20,620 bases of DNA from JAHFUI01 sp041485905 (GTDB taxonomy: Bacteria > Acidobacteriota > Vicinamibacteria > Vicinamibacterales > CAVVIG01), in the NCBI GenBank assembly GCA_041485905.1, contig JBGPKK010000078.1, positions 1 through 20,620 of the forward strand, read 5' to 3'. Of the stretch, positions 7,487 to 16,925 are shown piece after piece. Each line of letters begins with the position of its first letter. Positions within the stretch are counted from its first letter, which is position 1. The notes under the pieces are model-generated. The model saw nothing but the letters and a program-made list of their open reading frames with translations, ran no database searches and was not told the DNA's origin. The position numbers and the translations under genes are program-made.

Positions 7487-7983
7487 CGGGCGACTCCTTT
7501 CCTGTAAACCAGTTTTTGCGTGACCCGTCCCATCGATCGGTCGATCGTCAGGACATCGCCGGCCACGCTGTAGACATCCTTCACGTCGACGCCCATGGGT
7601 CCGGTCGGGCCCGTCATCGATCGTCGGGTCATCACCACGAGGTGACGGCCGTCCCACGAAGCGTTGGCTTTGGTGTCCCATCCGAGCGCGCCTGGTACGG
7701 GATTCGAGCTGCCGTCCAGCTTGTACACGAAGGACTGCAGCGTCTGCCCCGATCCGGTGTCGGTCTCCATCGTGACGTCGTTCGGCGACAGCGTGATCAC
7801 GAGCGTGGTTGGCAGCGGGATGCCGGCAATGCCCCGGCCGCCGCTGCCGGCTCCGCGATCGATGGTCCACGTGCCGGCGAGATCGGGATTGGCTTGCGCT
7901 GAGATGACCGCCGAACACGCGAGGGCGACAAGCGCCGAAAGCACGAAGGGCTTCATTGTCGTCATTGTCTTCATTGTCTTCAT
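7483..7983 (-). CDS. Secreted beta-rich protein of unknown function
   Basis: This protein has up to 166 residues. An export signal (MKPFVLSALVALACSAVISA) is followed by a mature domain opening with NPDLAGTWTIDRGAGSGG and continuing with alternating short strands (TTLVITLSPNDVTMETDT, WDGRHLVVMTRRSM, DVYSVAGDVLTIDRSM). This pattern resembles lipocalin-like beta-barrel domains that often accompany the family encoded downstream, but I cannot assign a function. The exact start is uncertain: four in-frame ATG codons lie nine bases apart (7983, 7974, 7965, 7956) and none has a clear Shine-Dalgarno sequence, so the N-terminus may be MKTMKTMTTMKPF or simply MKPF. Its stop codon overlaps the ATG of the next gene as ATGA. 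It is divergent from rimO across 58 bases. Confidence 0.7.
   Translation of the reverse strand: MKTMKTMTTMKPFVLSALVALACSAVISAQANPDLAGTWTIDRGAGSGGRGIAGIPLPTTLVITLSPNDVTMETDTGSGQTLQSFVYKLDGSSNPVPGALGWDTKANASWDGRHLVVMTRRSMTGPTGPMGVDVKDVYSVAGDVLTIDRSMGRVTQKLVYRKGVAR
7954..7983 (-). repeat. Nine-base tandem repeat covering the start codon
   Basis: On the minus strand the unit ATGAAGACA occurs twice exactly, once with one change (ATGACGACA), and then ATGAAG closes the run. Each unit contains an in-frame ATG, so the gene has four candidate start codons in succession. The period is a multiple of three and keeps the frame. Confidence 0.8.
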
Positions 7984-8041
7984 GGGGGGCGGTATTTCAA
8001 AGAAACGTAGCATAGTTCGGAGTAAAATGGGGAGTTTGGCG

Positions 8042-9451
8042 ATGAAGATTGGTCTCATCTCTCTGGGCTGTCCCAAGAACCTCGTCGATTCCGAGGTGAT
8101 GCTGGGCCTTGCGCACAATGCCGGCCACGAGCTGACCGACGACGCCGCGGCCGCCGACGTCCTCGTCGTCAACACGTGCGCCTTCATCGATTCGGCGAAA
8201 CAGGAATCGATCGACGCCATTCTCGAGATGGCGGCATTCAAGAAGACCGGCGCGTGCCGCCGGCTCATCGTGACCGGTTGTCTCGCCGAACGCTATCGCG
8301 ACGAGTTGCGGGCCGAGATTCCCGAAATCGACGCGGTCCTCGGAACCGGCGAAGTGCCGGATATCGTGCGCGCCATTGGTGGTTCGGCGACGCCGATGAC
8401 ATTCTATCGAGCGTCGCCAGTCGACAGTCGGCAGTCGGCAGTCGCCGGTCGCGAGCGCCCAAGCTACATTTACGACGCGGAGACGCCGCGGCTCCTGGCC
8501 ACGCCGAGGCATTATGCGTACGTGAAGATTGCCGAAGGGTGCGACTACAAGTGCGCGTTCTGCATCATTCCGACGCTGAGGGGCGCGTACCGGAGCCGCC
8601 CCGCCGATTCGATCGTTCGCGAAGCGCGCGCGCTGGCCGGTCGCGGGGTCAAGGAGCTGCTGCTCGTCTCGCAGGACACAACCTTTTACGGCATCGACCG
8701 CCACGAGCGTGGCGCGCTGGCCCGGCTGTTGCGGGAGCTCGACACGATCGACGGCCTCGAGTGGATTCGGCTGTTGTACTTGTATCCGACGACGATCGAT
8801 GACGAGACGCTCGCGGCGATCGCCGACTGCGACCGCGTGTGCAAGTACATCGACCTGCCGCTGCAGCATGCGTCGAACGCGGTCCTCAAACGCATGAAGC
8901 GGCCCGGCACGCGTCAAGGCTACGACCGGCTCCTGACGAACATTCGCGATCGCGTTCCAGGCGTTGCGCTCCGCACCACGTTCATCGTCGGATTCCCGGG
9001 CGAGACAGATTCGGACGTCGACGAGCTGTGCGCCTTCGTGAACGACCACCGATTCGACCATGTCGGTGTCTTCACGTATTCGCACGAGGAAGGCACATCG
9101 GCATACACGCTGGACGACGATGTCCCGGCATCGAGCAAGCTCGCGCGGCGGTCGCGGGTGATGGGCCTGCAGAAGCGGCTCGTGGCCAGCCGCAACCGGG
9201 GCCGCATTGGCGAGCGCGTGCGGGTGCTCATCGACGGCCCCTCCAGCGATCACGAGCTGGTGCTCAAGGGCCGGCTGTCCACCCAGGCGCCCGACATCGA
9301 CGCCTCGGTGTTTTTGACCGAGTGCGATCCGTCGAGCTTCAGGGCTGGAGATTTTGCCGAGCTCGAGCTCGTCGCGGCCCGCAATTACGACCTGATCGCT
9401 CGTCCCGTGGAGTCCGGCTCAAGGGAAACGGCTCCGACGGCTATGATATAG
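8042..9451 (+). CDS. rimO: Ribosomal protein S12 methylthiotransferase RimO
   Basis: This 469-residue radical-SAM enzyme carries out methylthiolation of an aspartate in ribosomal protein S12, using two iron-sulfur clusters. The N-terminal UPF0004 domain has its three cysteines C10 (SLGCPKN, diagnostic of RimO), C46 (NTCAFI) and C80 (TGCLAE). The radical-SAM triad is C167, C171 and C174 (CDYKCAFCIIP). A TRAM domain ends the protein (about 385-455, RVRVLIDGPSSDHELVLKGR). ATG 8042 is preferred over an in-frame ATG at 8027 because GGGGAG (8029-8034) sits seven bases upstream of it. The linker between the first two domains contains a 42-base heptamer array (8413-8454) that adds 14 residues. Genes downstream (rimP onward) also serve ribosome maturation. 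Confidence 0.95.
   Translation: MKIGLISLGCPKNLVDSEVMLGLAHNAGHELTDDAAAADVLVVNTCAFIDSAKQESIDAILEMAAFKKTGACRRLIVTGCLAERYRDELRAEIPEIDAVLGTGEVPDIVRAIGGSATPMTFYRASPVDSRQSAVAGRERPSYIYDAETPRLLATPRHYAYVKIAEGCDYKCAFCIIPTLRGAYRSRPADSIVREARALAGRGVKELLLVSQDTTFYGIDRHERGALARLLRELDTIDGLEWIRLLYLYPTTIDDETLAAIADCDRVCKYIDLPLQHASNAVLKRMKRPGTRQGYDRLLTNIRDRVPGVALRTTFIVGFPGETDSDVDELCAFVNDHRFDHVGVFTYSHEEGTSAYTLDDDVPASSKLARRSRVMGLQKRLVASRNRGRIGERVRVLIDGPSSDHELVLKGRLSTQAPDIDASVFLTECDPSSFRAGDFAELELVAARNYDLIARPVESGSRETAPTAMI
8413..8454 (+). repeat. In-frame heptamer array inside rimO, consensus GTCGGCA
   Basis: Six consecutive heptamers in perfect phase lie within the coding sequence, for example GTCGACA, then GTCGGCA twice. 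Forty-two bases is a multiple of three, so the array adds 14 residues (S-P-V-D-S-R-Q-S-A-V-A-G-R-E region) without breaking the frame. It falls in the linker between the UPF0004 and radical-SAM domains, where an insertion should be tolerated. Confidence 0.85.
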
Positions 9452-9452
9452 T
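9444..9452 (+). promoter_or_regulatory. Extended -10 promoter candidate for the rimP operon
   Basis: TGATATAGT is a TGn-extended -10 element (TATAGT) overlapping the rimO stop codon. No -35 hexamer is visible at the expected distance. Transcription would begin near 9459, about 110 bases before rimP and just ahead of the leader hairpin. Confidence 0.4.
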
Positions 9453-9481
9453 GAGGGATTCGGAAGCCTGGCTGTAGGACC

Positions 9482-9504
9482 AGTGGGCGAGTGCCCACTT
9501 TTTT
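9482..9504 (+). terminator. Leader hairpin with U-tract ahead of rimP (attenuator-like)
   Basis: Arms AGTGGGC (9482-9488) and GCCCACT (9493-9499) form a perfect 7-base-pair stem with a GAGT loop, and six T residues follow. It has the form of an intrinsic terminator, yet sits about 65 bases upstream of rimP. As I recall, a similar GTGGGC/GCCCAC stem with a U-tract precedes rimP in many bacteria, so an attenuator controlling the nusA operon is more likely than a plain rimO terminator. It could be both. Confidence 0.7.
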
Positions 9505-9520
9505 AGTTTTAGGGGCGTTG

Positions 9521-9553
9521 AGTGGTCCGGCTAAAGCCGGACACTACGTACGA
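9521..9553 (+). repeat. REP-like palindromic element, copy B
   Basis: A perfect inverted repeat GTCCGGCT / AGCCGGAC separated by AA is flanked by sequence that matches, on the opposite strand, the region 131-160. It lies between the leader hairpin and the rimP start, so the leader RNA would carry two consecutive stems. Confidence 0.75.
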
Positions 9554-9570
9554 GGCGCGCGCGTTTGGGC

Positions 9571-10056
9571 ATGCCGTCCGCGGACATCGTCGAACAGGTT
9601 CGTGAGCTGGCGGCCCGCGTGTCGGGCACGTACGGCCTCGACATCTTCGACGTGCAGTTCCGACGTGAGGCGAGTGGCATGGTCCTCCGGATCCGGCTCG
9701 ATCGGCCGGGCCCGGCGGCGACCGCTGAAGACAGCGTCAGCGTCGACGATTGCGCGCGCGTGAGCCGCGATTTGAGCGCCGTGCTCGACGTCGAGGACAT
9801 CGTCCCGACCGCGTACACCCTGGAAGTCTCGTCTCCCGGGCTCGACCGACCACTCCGTCACGCAGCCGACTACCGGCGCTTCGCAGGCCGCCGCGCCAAG
9901 CTCGTGATGCGTGAGGCGATCGACGGGCAGCCATTCTTCAAAGGGACGCTGGGCGGAGTGGACGGGCATGACGTGCTCATCGACACCGACGATGGGCGGC
10001 GGCACCGGGTGCCCCTTGGCGTGATTACGCGCGCGAACCTGGAAGTGGAATTTTAG
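9571..10056 (+). CDS. rimP: Ribosome maturation factor RimP
   Basis: This protein of 161 residues is needed for maturation of the 30S subunit. The N-terminal alpha/beta domain contains YGLDIFDVQFRREASGMVLRIRLD. It is followed by the family signature SVDDCARVSRDLSAVLDVED and YTLEVSSPGLDRPLR, and then a small SH3-like C-terminal domain (GRRAKLVMRE to LGVITRANLEVEF). The length is ordinary for RimP. The start is uncertain: ATG 9571 gives the conventional N-terminus, while an in-frame TTG at 9565 has GAGG nine bases upstream and would add two residues. The gene ends three bases before nusA, consistent with one mRNA, and follows the leader hairpin and the palindromic repeat. Confidence 0.92.
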   Translation: MPSADIVEQVRELAARVSGTYGLDIFDVQFRREASGMVLRIRLDRPGPAATAEDSVSVDDCARVSRDLSAVLDVEDIVPTAYTLEVSSPGLDRPLRHAADYRRFAGRRAKLVMREAIDGQPFFKGTLGGVDGHDVLIDTDDGRRHRVPLGVITRANLEVEF

Positions 10057-10059
10057 AAC

Positions 10060-11484
<1,425 letters not shown>

Positions 11485-11498
11485 CGAACTAACGCGGT

Positions 11499-11554
11499 AA
11501 TGAACAATGCAGAATGCAGGATGTCCTTGCATTTCGCATTCGGCATTTTGCATT
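11499..11554 (+). repeat. Heptamer array with inverted halves, consensus NNGCATT
   Basis: Eight heptamers in unbroken phase fill the nusA-infB gap: AATGAAC, AATGCAG twice, GATGTCC, and then four units ending in GCATT. The first half is the reverse orientation of the second, so the transcript could fold as a stem with arms near 11506-11518 and 11528-11540 (two mismatches). This is the same architecture as the array at 6068-6128 but with a different unit sequence. Confidence 0.85.
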
Positions 11555-11568
11555 TCTGAGGTTCAGAC

Positions 11569-14319
11569 TTGGCAACAGTTCGGATTTACAAGGTCGCGGA
11601 ACTGCTCGGCACCACGAGCCAGGAAGTGACGGCTCTGCTCAAGCGCGATCACGGCATCGAGGCCAAGAGCGCCTCGAGCACGATCGAGGAAGTCGTCGCG
11701 CGCCAATTCGTCGACCGCCTCTCCCGCCAGCGCAATATCTCGCTGCCGAGCGGCGACATCTTCGCCGAGACACCGCTCGTCAAAGGCAAGAAAGGCGCGC
11801 CCGCGAAGAAGGCGGCCGAGCTGGTGAAGCCGGCGGCGCCCGCGCTGCCGCCTCCTCGACTGGTGAAGACCGCGAAGCCGGTCGCCGAACCCGAGCCTGC
11901 GCCCGAAGAGGCTGTCGAACCGCCTGCGATCGAGGCGCCGATCGCCGAAGCGCCGTCCGCCGTCGCGGCAACCTCTACCGAGGAACCACGCGTCGAGACG
12001 CCGTCCGCGCCTTCGCCCCTGCTGGCCGATCAGCCGAGCCCGGCGATCGCGGCTCCCGCGGCTGCCCCGAAGCCGGTGACGCCGGGCCGCGTGGTACCGC
12101 CGACGCTGCGCCTTCGGATCGAAGAACAGCGGCCTACGACGCCGACAGCGGCGCTGCCCAGCGGACCTCCGCGCATCGTGCAGCGGCCCGCGGCACCGAA
12201 AACCGGACGCCCCGCGATCCCGACGACCGCGCGTCCGGGAACCGGTGCGGCCGCCGGAGCCGCAGGCGCTCCCGGCGCTCGTCCGACCGCTGCCCTGCCG
12301 GCGCGTCCGGCCGGCGCGCCGCGGCCCGCGTATCCCGGACCGCGACCGACGGCACCGCCCGGCGGTCCACGGCCGCTTCCCTCGCAGCCGATTCGCACGC
12401 AGCTGCCGGGCATGCCTCCCAGGCCCGGACAGTACCCGCAGCGTCCCGGCATGCCGTCGCGCCCGCCGATGCGCTACGGTCCGGTGCATCGATCGGGCTC
12501 CGGACCGCGACGCGATACGCGTCCGGTCGCGGCGCCACAACCGGCCGAGCCGCCGCCGGTCACGCGCACGATCACGCTCGCCGAGGGGATGACCGTCAAG
12601 GATCTCGCCGACAAGCTCGATCTGCGCGTCAAGGACGTACTGGCCAAGCTGCTGATGAAGCGGCTGATGCTCACGATTAATTCCACGCTCGACACCGACA
12701 CCGCGACGATGATCGCGCGCGAATACGGCGCCGACGTGCAGATGCGCAGCTTCGAACAGGAGCTGTTCCAAGAAGACGCCGACGAAGCGCGCGAGGAGGA
12801 CGTCGTCACGCGCGCGCCCGTCGTGACCGTCATGGGGCACGTCGATCACGGCAAGACGAGCCTGCTCGACGCCATTCGCACGACCCGCGTCGCCGAACGT
12901 GAGGCGGGCGGCATCACCCAGCACATCGGCGCGTATCACGTGACCATCAACGGCCGCAACATCGTGTTTCTCGACACGCCGGGCCACGAAGCATTCACGC
13001 TTATGCGCGCGCGTGGCGCCAAGGTCACCGACCTCGTCGTGCTTGTCGTCGCCGCCGACGATGGCGTCATGCCGCAGACCAGGGAAGCGATCGATCACGC
13101 GAGGGCCGCAGGCGTCCCCATCGTGGTCGCGATCAACAAGATCGACAAGCCGAACGCCAGCCCCGAGAAGGTCAAGCGTGAGCTGACCGAGCTCGACCTG
13201 ATGCCAGAGGAATGGGGCGGCAAGACGGTGACCGTCGAAGTGTCGGCGAAGAAGAAGCAGAACCTCGATCTACTGCTCGAGATGATCCTTCTCGTTACCG
13301 ATATCGGCGAGCTCAAAGCCAATCCCAAGCGCAACGCGTCGGGCACGGTGCTCGAAGCCAAGCTCGACAAAGGCCGCGGTCCGGTCGCGACAGTCCTGGT
13401 GCAGGACGGCACGCTCCACGTGGGCGAAACCTTCATCGCCGGTCCGATTGTGGGCCGCGTGCGTGCGTTGATCGACGACCGCGGACGGCCGGTCAAGTCG
13501 GCCGGGCCGTCGACGCCGGTCGAAGTCCTCGGCCTCGCGGGTCTTCCGCAGCCGGGCGACCTGTTCCAGGTGGCCGACGCCGCCAAGGCGCGCCAGATCG
13601 CCACGTTCCGCGAGGATCAGGCGAAGGCGCGCGCGCTCGGCGCCAAAGGCGGACGCCTCACGCTCGAGTCGCTGCAGGCGCACATCGCCGAAGGCGGCAT
13701 GAAAGAGCTGCCGGTCATCATCAAAGCCGACGTGCAGGGTTCGGCTGAAGTGCTCGCCGACACGCTGACCAAGTTGACGGACGAAAAGGTGAAGATCCGC
13801 ATCATCCACGAGGGCGTCGGCGCCGTGAACGAATCGGACGTGCTGCTGGCCTCGGCCTCCAACGCCATCATCATCGCCTTCAACGTCAGGCCCGACCGCA
13901 ACGCCGAGGAGATCGCCACGCGCGAGCGGGTGGAGATCCGCCAGCACTCGGTCATCTACAACGTGACCGACGAGATGAAGAAGGCGATGACGGGCCTCCT
14001 CGAGCCGACGTTCAAGGAAGTGCGTCTCGGCGTCGCCGAGGTGCGCAACACGTTCAAGGTACCGAAGTTCGGCACGATTGCCGGCTGTCTGGTGACCGAG
14101 GGACGGATCACGCGCGCCGGCGACACGCAGGCGCGGCTGCTCCGTGACAACGTCGTCATGTACGCGGGGAAGATCGGCTCATTGCGCCGGTTCAAGGACG
14201 ATGTGAGCGAGGTCAAGGCCGGGTTCGAGTGCGGCATCGGCTTCGAGAAGTTCAACGACCTCAAGGAGCGGGATCTCATCGAGGTCTTCGTCATGGAACG
14301 GGTGGCGATCACAGCGTAA
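11569..14319 (+). CDS. infB: Translation initiation factor IF-2
   Basis: This 916-residue GTPase places fMet-tRNA on the 30S subunit. The start is TTG 11569 with GAGG (11558-11561) seven bases upstream, giving (M)ATVRIYKVAELLGTTSQE, a standard IF2 N-terminal subdomain. A long Pro/Ala/Arg/Gly-rich linker (about 75-325) leads to a second IF2_N module (TITLAEGMTVKDLADKL, from 330). The G domain has G1 GHVDHGKT (423-430), G2 GITQHIG, G3 DTPGHE from D469, G4 NKID (523-526) and G5 SAK from S559. Domains II to IV follow (KADVQGSAEVL, RVEIRQHSVIYNV, then KVPKFGTIAGCLVTEGRI) to the C-terminus. The length is normal for a linker-rich IF-2 and no second internal start is obvious. Confidence 0.97.
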   Translation: MATVRIYKVAELLGTTSQEVTALLKRDHGIEAKSASSTIEEVVARQFVDRLSRQRNISLPSGDIFAETPLVKGKKGAPAKKAAELVKPAAPALPPPRLVKTAKPVAEPEPAPEEAVEPPAIEAPIAEAPSAVAATSTEEPRVETPSAPSPLLADQPSPAIAAPAAAPKPVTPGRVVPPTLRLRIEEQRPTTPTAALPSGPPRIVQRPAAPKTGRPAIPTTARPGTGAAAGAAGAPGARPTAALPARPAGAPRPAYPGPRPTAPPGGPRPLPSQPIRTQLPGMPPRPGQYPQRPGMPSRPPMRYGPVHRSGSGPRRDTRPVAAPQPAEPPPVTRTITLAEGMTVKDLADKLDLRVKDVLAKLLMKRLMLTINSTLDTDTATMIAREYGADVQMRSFEQELFQEDADEAREEDVVTRAPVVTVMGHVDHGKTSLLDAIRTTRVAEREAGGITQHIGAYHVTINGRNIVFLDTPGHEAFTLMRARGAKVTDLVVLVVAADDGVMPQTREAIDHARAAGVPIVVAINKIDKPNASPEKVKRELTELDLMPEEWGGKTVTVEVSAKKKQNLDLLLEMILLVTDIGELKANPKRNASGTVLEAKLDKGRGPVATVLVQDGTLHVGETFIAGPIVGRVRALIDDRGRPVKSAGPSTPVEVLGLAGLPQPGDLFQVADAAKARQIATFREDQAKARALGAKGGRLTLESLQAHIAEGGMKELPVIIKADVQGSAEVLADTLTKLTDEKVKIRIIHEGVGAVNESDVLLASASNAIIIAFNVRPDRNAEEIATRERVEIRQHSVIYNVTDEMKKAMTGLLEPTFKEVRLGVAEVRNTFKVPKFGTIAGCLVTEGRITRAGDTQARLLRDNVVMYAGKIGSLRRFKDDVSEVKAGFECGIGFEKFNDLKERDLIEVFVMERVAITA

Positions 14320-14350
14320 TCCTGCCATCCTGCAATATTCCTCACCTGAC

Positions 14351-14716
14351 ATGTCGCAGGGCTCGAGATCAGATCGCGTCGCCGATCAACTGCGGGGCGA
14401 GCTGGCCTTGCTGCTCAGCCGCGAGGTGCACGATCCGGGAGTTGGATTCGTGACGCTGACGCGCGTGCACGTCAGCCCGGACCTCCAGGTGGCGCGCGTG
14501 TATTACACCTCGCTCGGCGATGATGCCGCCCGGCGGCAGACGGCCCGCGCTCTCGAGCGCACGGTGCCGTTTCTCCGCCGGCAGATCGGAACACGGCTCC
14601 GGCTCAAGCGGGTGCCTGAACTGACGTTCTTCTTCGACGACTCGATTGCCGGCCAGGACCGTATCGAGCAGCTCTTGAACGAGATCAATGCCCACAAGCC
14701 AGACCGCGACGAATAA
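14351..14716 (+). CDS. rbfA: Ribosome-binding factor A
   Basis: This 121-residue KH-like protein binds the 5' helix of 16S rRNA during late 30S assembly. Recognisable blocks are RVADQLRGELALLLSREVHDP, VTLTRVHVSPDLQVARVYYT and the C-terminal LRLKRVPELTFFFDDSIAG, with the basic end expected of RbfA. Its place directly after infB is conserved in most bacteria. The ATG is at 14351, 31 bases after the infB stop. The gap shows a weak octamer-like run (AATCCTGC, CATCCTGC) and no clear ribosome site, so the start rests on the family N-terminus. It overlaps or abuts the next gene depending on that gene's start. Confidence 0.93.
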   Translation: MSQGSRSDRVADQLRGELALLLSREVHDPGVGFVTLTRVHVSPDLQVARVYYTSLGDDAARRQTARALERTVPFLRRQIGTRLRLKRVPELTFFFDDSIAGQDRIEQLLNEINAHKPDRDE

Positions 14717-14723
14717 TCAGGCG

Positions 14724-15677
14724 ATGATTCGCGAGATCGTCGAGACGATCGCCGCGCGGCAGCGATTCATCCTCTCTTCCCACTCCAGACCTGACGGCGA
14801 CTCGATCGGCAGCCAGCTCGCGATGGCGTTCGCGCTGCGAAGCCTCGGCAAGGAGGTCCGCATCGTCAACGCCGACGCGGCTCCCGGACCGCTGATGGCG
14901 TTCCCGGGCGTGGCCGACATCGAAATCGCCGACCGCGTCGATGGCGCGTTCGATGCCGCCATCATCATGGAGTGCGGAGAGCTCGCGCGTACCGGCGTCG
15001 CCGGCCTGGACCGGTCCTTCGTCATCAACATCGATCACCATCCCGGCAATACCGGATTTGGTCAGATCAACTGGTTCGACGCGACCGCCGCCGCATGCGC
15101 CGAGATGGTGTACGAGATCGTCAAGGCGCTGGGCGTGCCCCTGTCGCTCGAGATCGCGACGCACATCTACCTGGCGATCCTCACCGACACCGGTTCGTTC
15201 CACTACTCCGGCATCTCGACGCGCACGTTCGACATCTGCCGCGACACGATGGCGGCGGGCGTCGATCCGGTGCTGATTGCGCGGAACGTGTACGACAGCA
15301 ACAACATCGGACGACTGAAGCTGTTCGGCGCCGTGTTGAGCGCGATGCAACTGGACCCGACCGGGCGAATCGCCATCGTCTGTGTGGATCACGAGATGGC
15401 GCGCGCCGCCGGCGGCACCTACGAAGACACCGACGGGCTGGCCAACCTGCCGCTCACGGTCAAGGAAATTCAGGCGGTCGTGTTCTTCAGACAGGTGGAG
15501 GGCGACGAGTACCGGGTCAGCCTGCGCTCCAAGGGCGACATCGACATCGGCGCCGTCGCCAAGGACTTCGGCGGCGGCGGCCACAAGAACGCGGCGGGCT
15601 GCACGGCGAGCGGCGGCATCGACACTCTACAAAAGCTCTTCGTGGAAAAGATGGAAATGGCGATTGATGGAAAGTGA
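14724..15677 (+). CDS. nrnA: DHH/DHHA1 phosphoesterase, NrnA-like (nanoRNase / pAp phosphatase)
   Basis: This 317-residue DHH-family phosphoesterase carries SHSRPDGDS (H20, D24, D26), MECGELARTG, the family motif IDHHPGNT (D104-H105-H106) and the DHHA1 substrate-binding loop DFGGGGHKNAAGC (H287). NrnA-type enzymes degrade 2- to 5-nucleotide RNAs and dephosphorylate pAp. The order rbfA-nrnA-truB is a common arrangement. ATG 14724 gives MIREIVETIAARQRFILSS, which matches the family start. An in-frame ATG at 14688 would overlap rbfA by 29 bases. The gene ends at 15677 inside an octamer array, and the integron begins immediately beyond, where truB would normally be expected. Confidence 0.9.
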   Translation: MIREIVETIAARQRFILSSHSRPDGDSIGSQLAMAFALRSLGKEVRIVNADAAPGPLMAFPGVADIEIADRVDGAFDAAIIMECGELARTGVAGLDRSFVINIDHHPGNTGFGQINWFDATAAACAEMVYEIVKALGVPLSLEIATHIYLAILTDTGSFHYSGISTRTFDICRDTMAAGVDPVLIARNVYDSNNIGRLKLFGAVLSAMQLDPTGRIAIVCVDHEMARAAGGTYEDTDGLANLPLTVKEIQAVVFFRQVEGDEYRVSLRSKGDIDIGAVAKDFGGGGHKNAAGCTASGGIDTLQKLFVEKMEMAIDGK

Positions 15678-15705
15678 GGATGTCGGGATGTGAGGGTGTC
15701 GGGAT
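15674..15705 (+). repeat. Octamer array, four units, consensus GTSRGGRT
   Basis: Four 8-base units in unbroken phase alternate GTGAGG(A/G)T and GTCGGGAT. The first overlaps the stop codon of the DHH gene. The array is at the left flank of the integron insertion. Confidence 0.85.
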
Positions 15706-15746
15706 GACCTTCGCGGCCTCTCCTCCACGCGGCCGAGGTCGAGGTT

Positions 15747-16792
15747 TCATTTTCTTTGTGGTGAGGTGGGTGCCTGCTGTCGCGGTTCGCGACCCACTCC
15801 GACTCCGAGGCGATCAAGGGGACTTCGCGCCGGATTGCGTAGTTCCTTGACGACGTGGGTGTACACCATCGTCGTCTCGACGTTCGCGTGCCCCAGGTAC
15901 TCCTGGATCTGCCGGATATCCACGCCGTTGAGTAGCAGGTGCGTCGCAAAGCAATGTCTCAGGGTATGTACTGAAACCGGCTTGTGGATCTTCGCCTTCA
16001 GGACCGCCGCCTTGACGGCCTTCTGGATCACCGAGTCGCTGAGGTGGTGACGACGCACGAGACCGGCGCGGGGGTCGGTTGACAGCGTCTGACTTGGAAA
16101 CACCCAAAACCATCCCAGCTCACGGCTCGCATTCCGGTACTTGCGCTCCAGCGCATGCGGCAGCCACACGCCAGCGAGTCCCGTCCCGCGGTCGGCTCGG
16201 TAGAGCTCCTCCGATCGGCGCAGTTGAGCCCGCAGTTCCTCTCGGCCCCCTTCTGCCAACAGCGTCGACCGGTCTTTATCTCCCTTGCCGCCGCGCACGA
16301 AGACGAGTCCCTGATCGAAGTCAATATCCTTCACGCGCAGTTGGCAACACTCGGAGACTCGCAACCCTCCGCCGTAGATGAGCGCGGCCATGAGCCAGGT
16401 CGTCCCTTGCATGGCGCCCAACAGCGCCGCGTCTCCGGCACGCTCAGGACGACCGGCAGATGAGCGCCGCGTTTGGCCCTCACGGTGGGCGACAGGCCTT
16501 CCACGTTCACTCCAAGCACCTCACGGCACAGGAACAGGACGGCGCACAGCGCCTGATTCTGCGTGCTGGCCGAGACGCGCTGTCGCACCGCCAGATGGGT
16601 TACATAATCCCGCACCGTGTCCGGCTCGACGCGCGGATGAGGCACGCCCTGTCGCTCGGCCACGTAGGCGAAGAAGCGCCGCACCCAGTCCGCGTAGCTG
16701 CACTCTGTTCGGTAGGAGTAGTGCCGGGTCCTGATGCGCTGTCGCAGTTGTTCGAGCGCCGCCAAGGGATCCGATCCGCCCTGCTCATCCAC
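15747..16792 (-). pseudogene. intI: Integron integrase IntI, frameshifted
   Basis: Two minus-strand frames together encode a complete tyrosine recombinase of about 348 residues. The N-terminal part (16792 to about 16424, GTG start) has the core-binding domain (RIRTRHYSYRTECSYADWVRRFF). The C-terminal part (from 16421) has catalytic arginine in YGGGLRVSE, HTLRHCFATHLL, LGHANVETTMVYTHV (His and nucleophilic Tyr) and RSPLDRL. The insert ALERKYRN...WFWVFPS...STDPRAGLVRRHH is the extra helix patch unique to integron integrases. Adding one base near 16424-16426 restores ETRRLLGAMQGTTW across the join, so a single-base deletion inactivates the gene unless it is an assembly error. All catalytic residues remain, suggesting recent loss. 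The gene faces away from the cassettes as in all integrons. Confidence 0.88.
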
Positions 16793-16925
16793 GACGGTAC
16801 TGGCGGGCCGCCGCTGCCAGTCTGTTCGCTGGAGGAAGTTTCAGAGGTTGTCGATTCCGCAGCACGGCAATCTGCCTCGTTGTCTCACCGGGTGTGTGGC
16901 AAGAGCAACCGCCGTTGCGTCAAAC

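Noticed and set aside
7487..7918. N-terminal extension of the 356-residue secreted protein
   Set aside because: The extension is read out of frame through the upstream gene, while ATG 7486 has a good Shine-Dalgarno sequence and starts a signal peptide.
7664..8041. N-terminal extension of RimO
   Set aside because: It runs antisense through the minus-strand secreted protein; the family N-terminus MKIGLISLGCPKN begins at 8042 behind GGGGAG.
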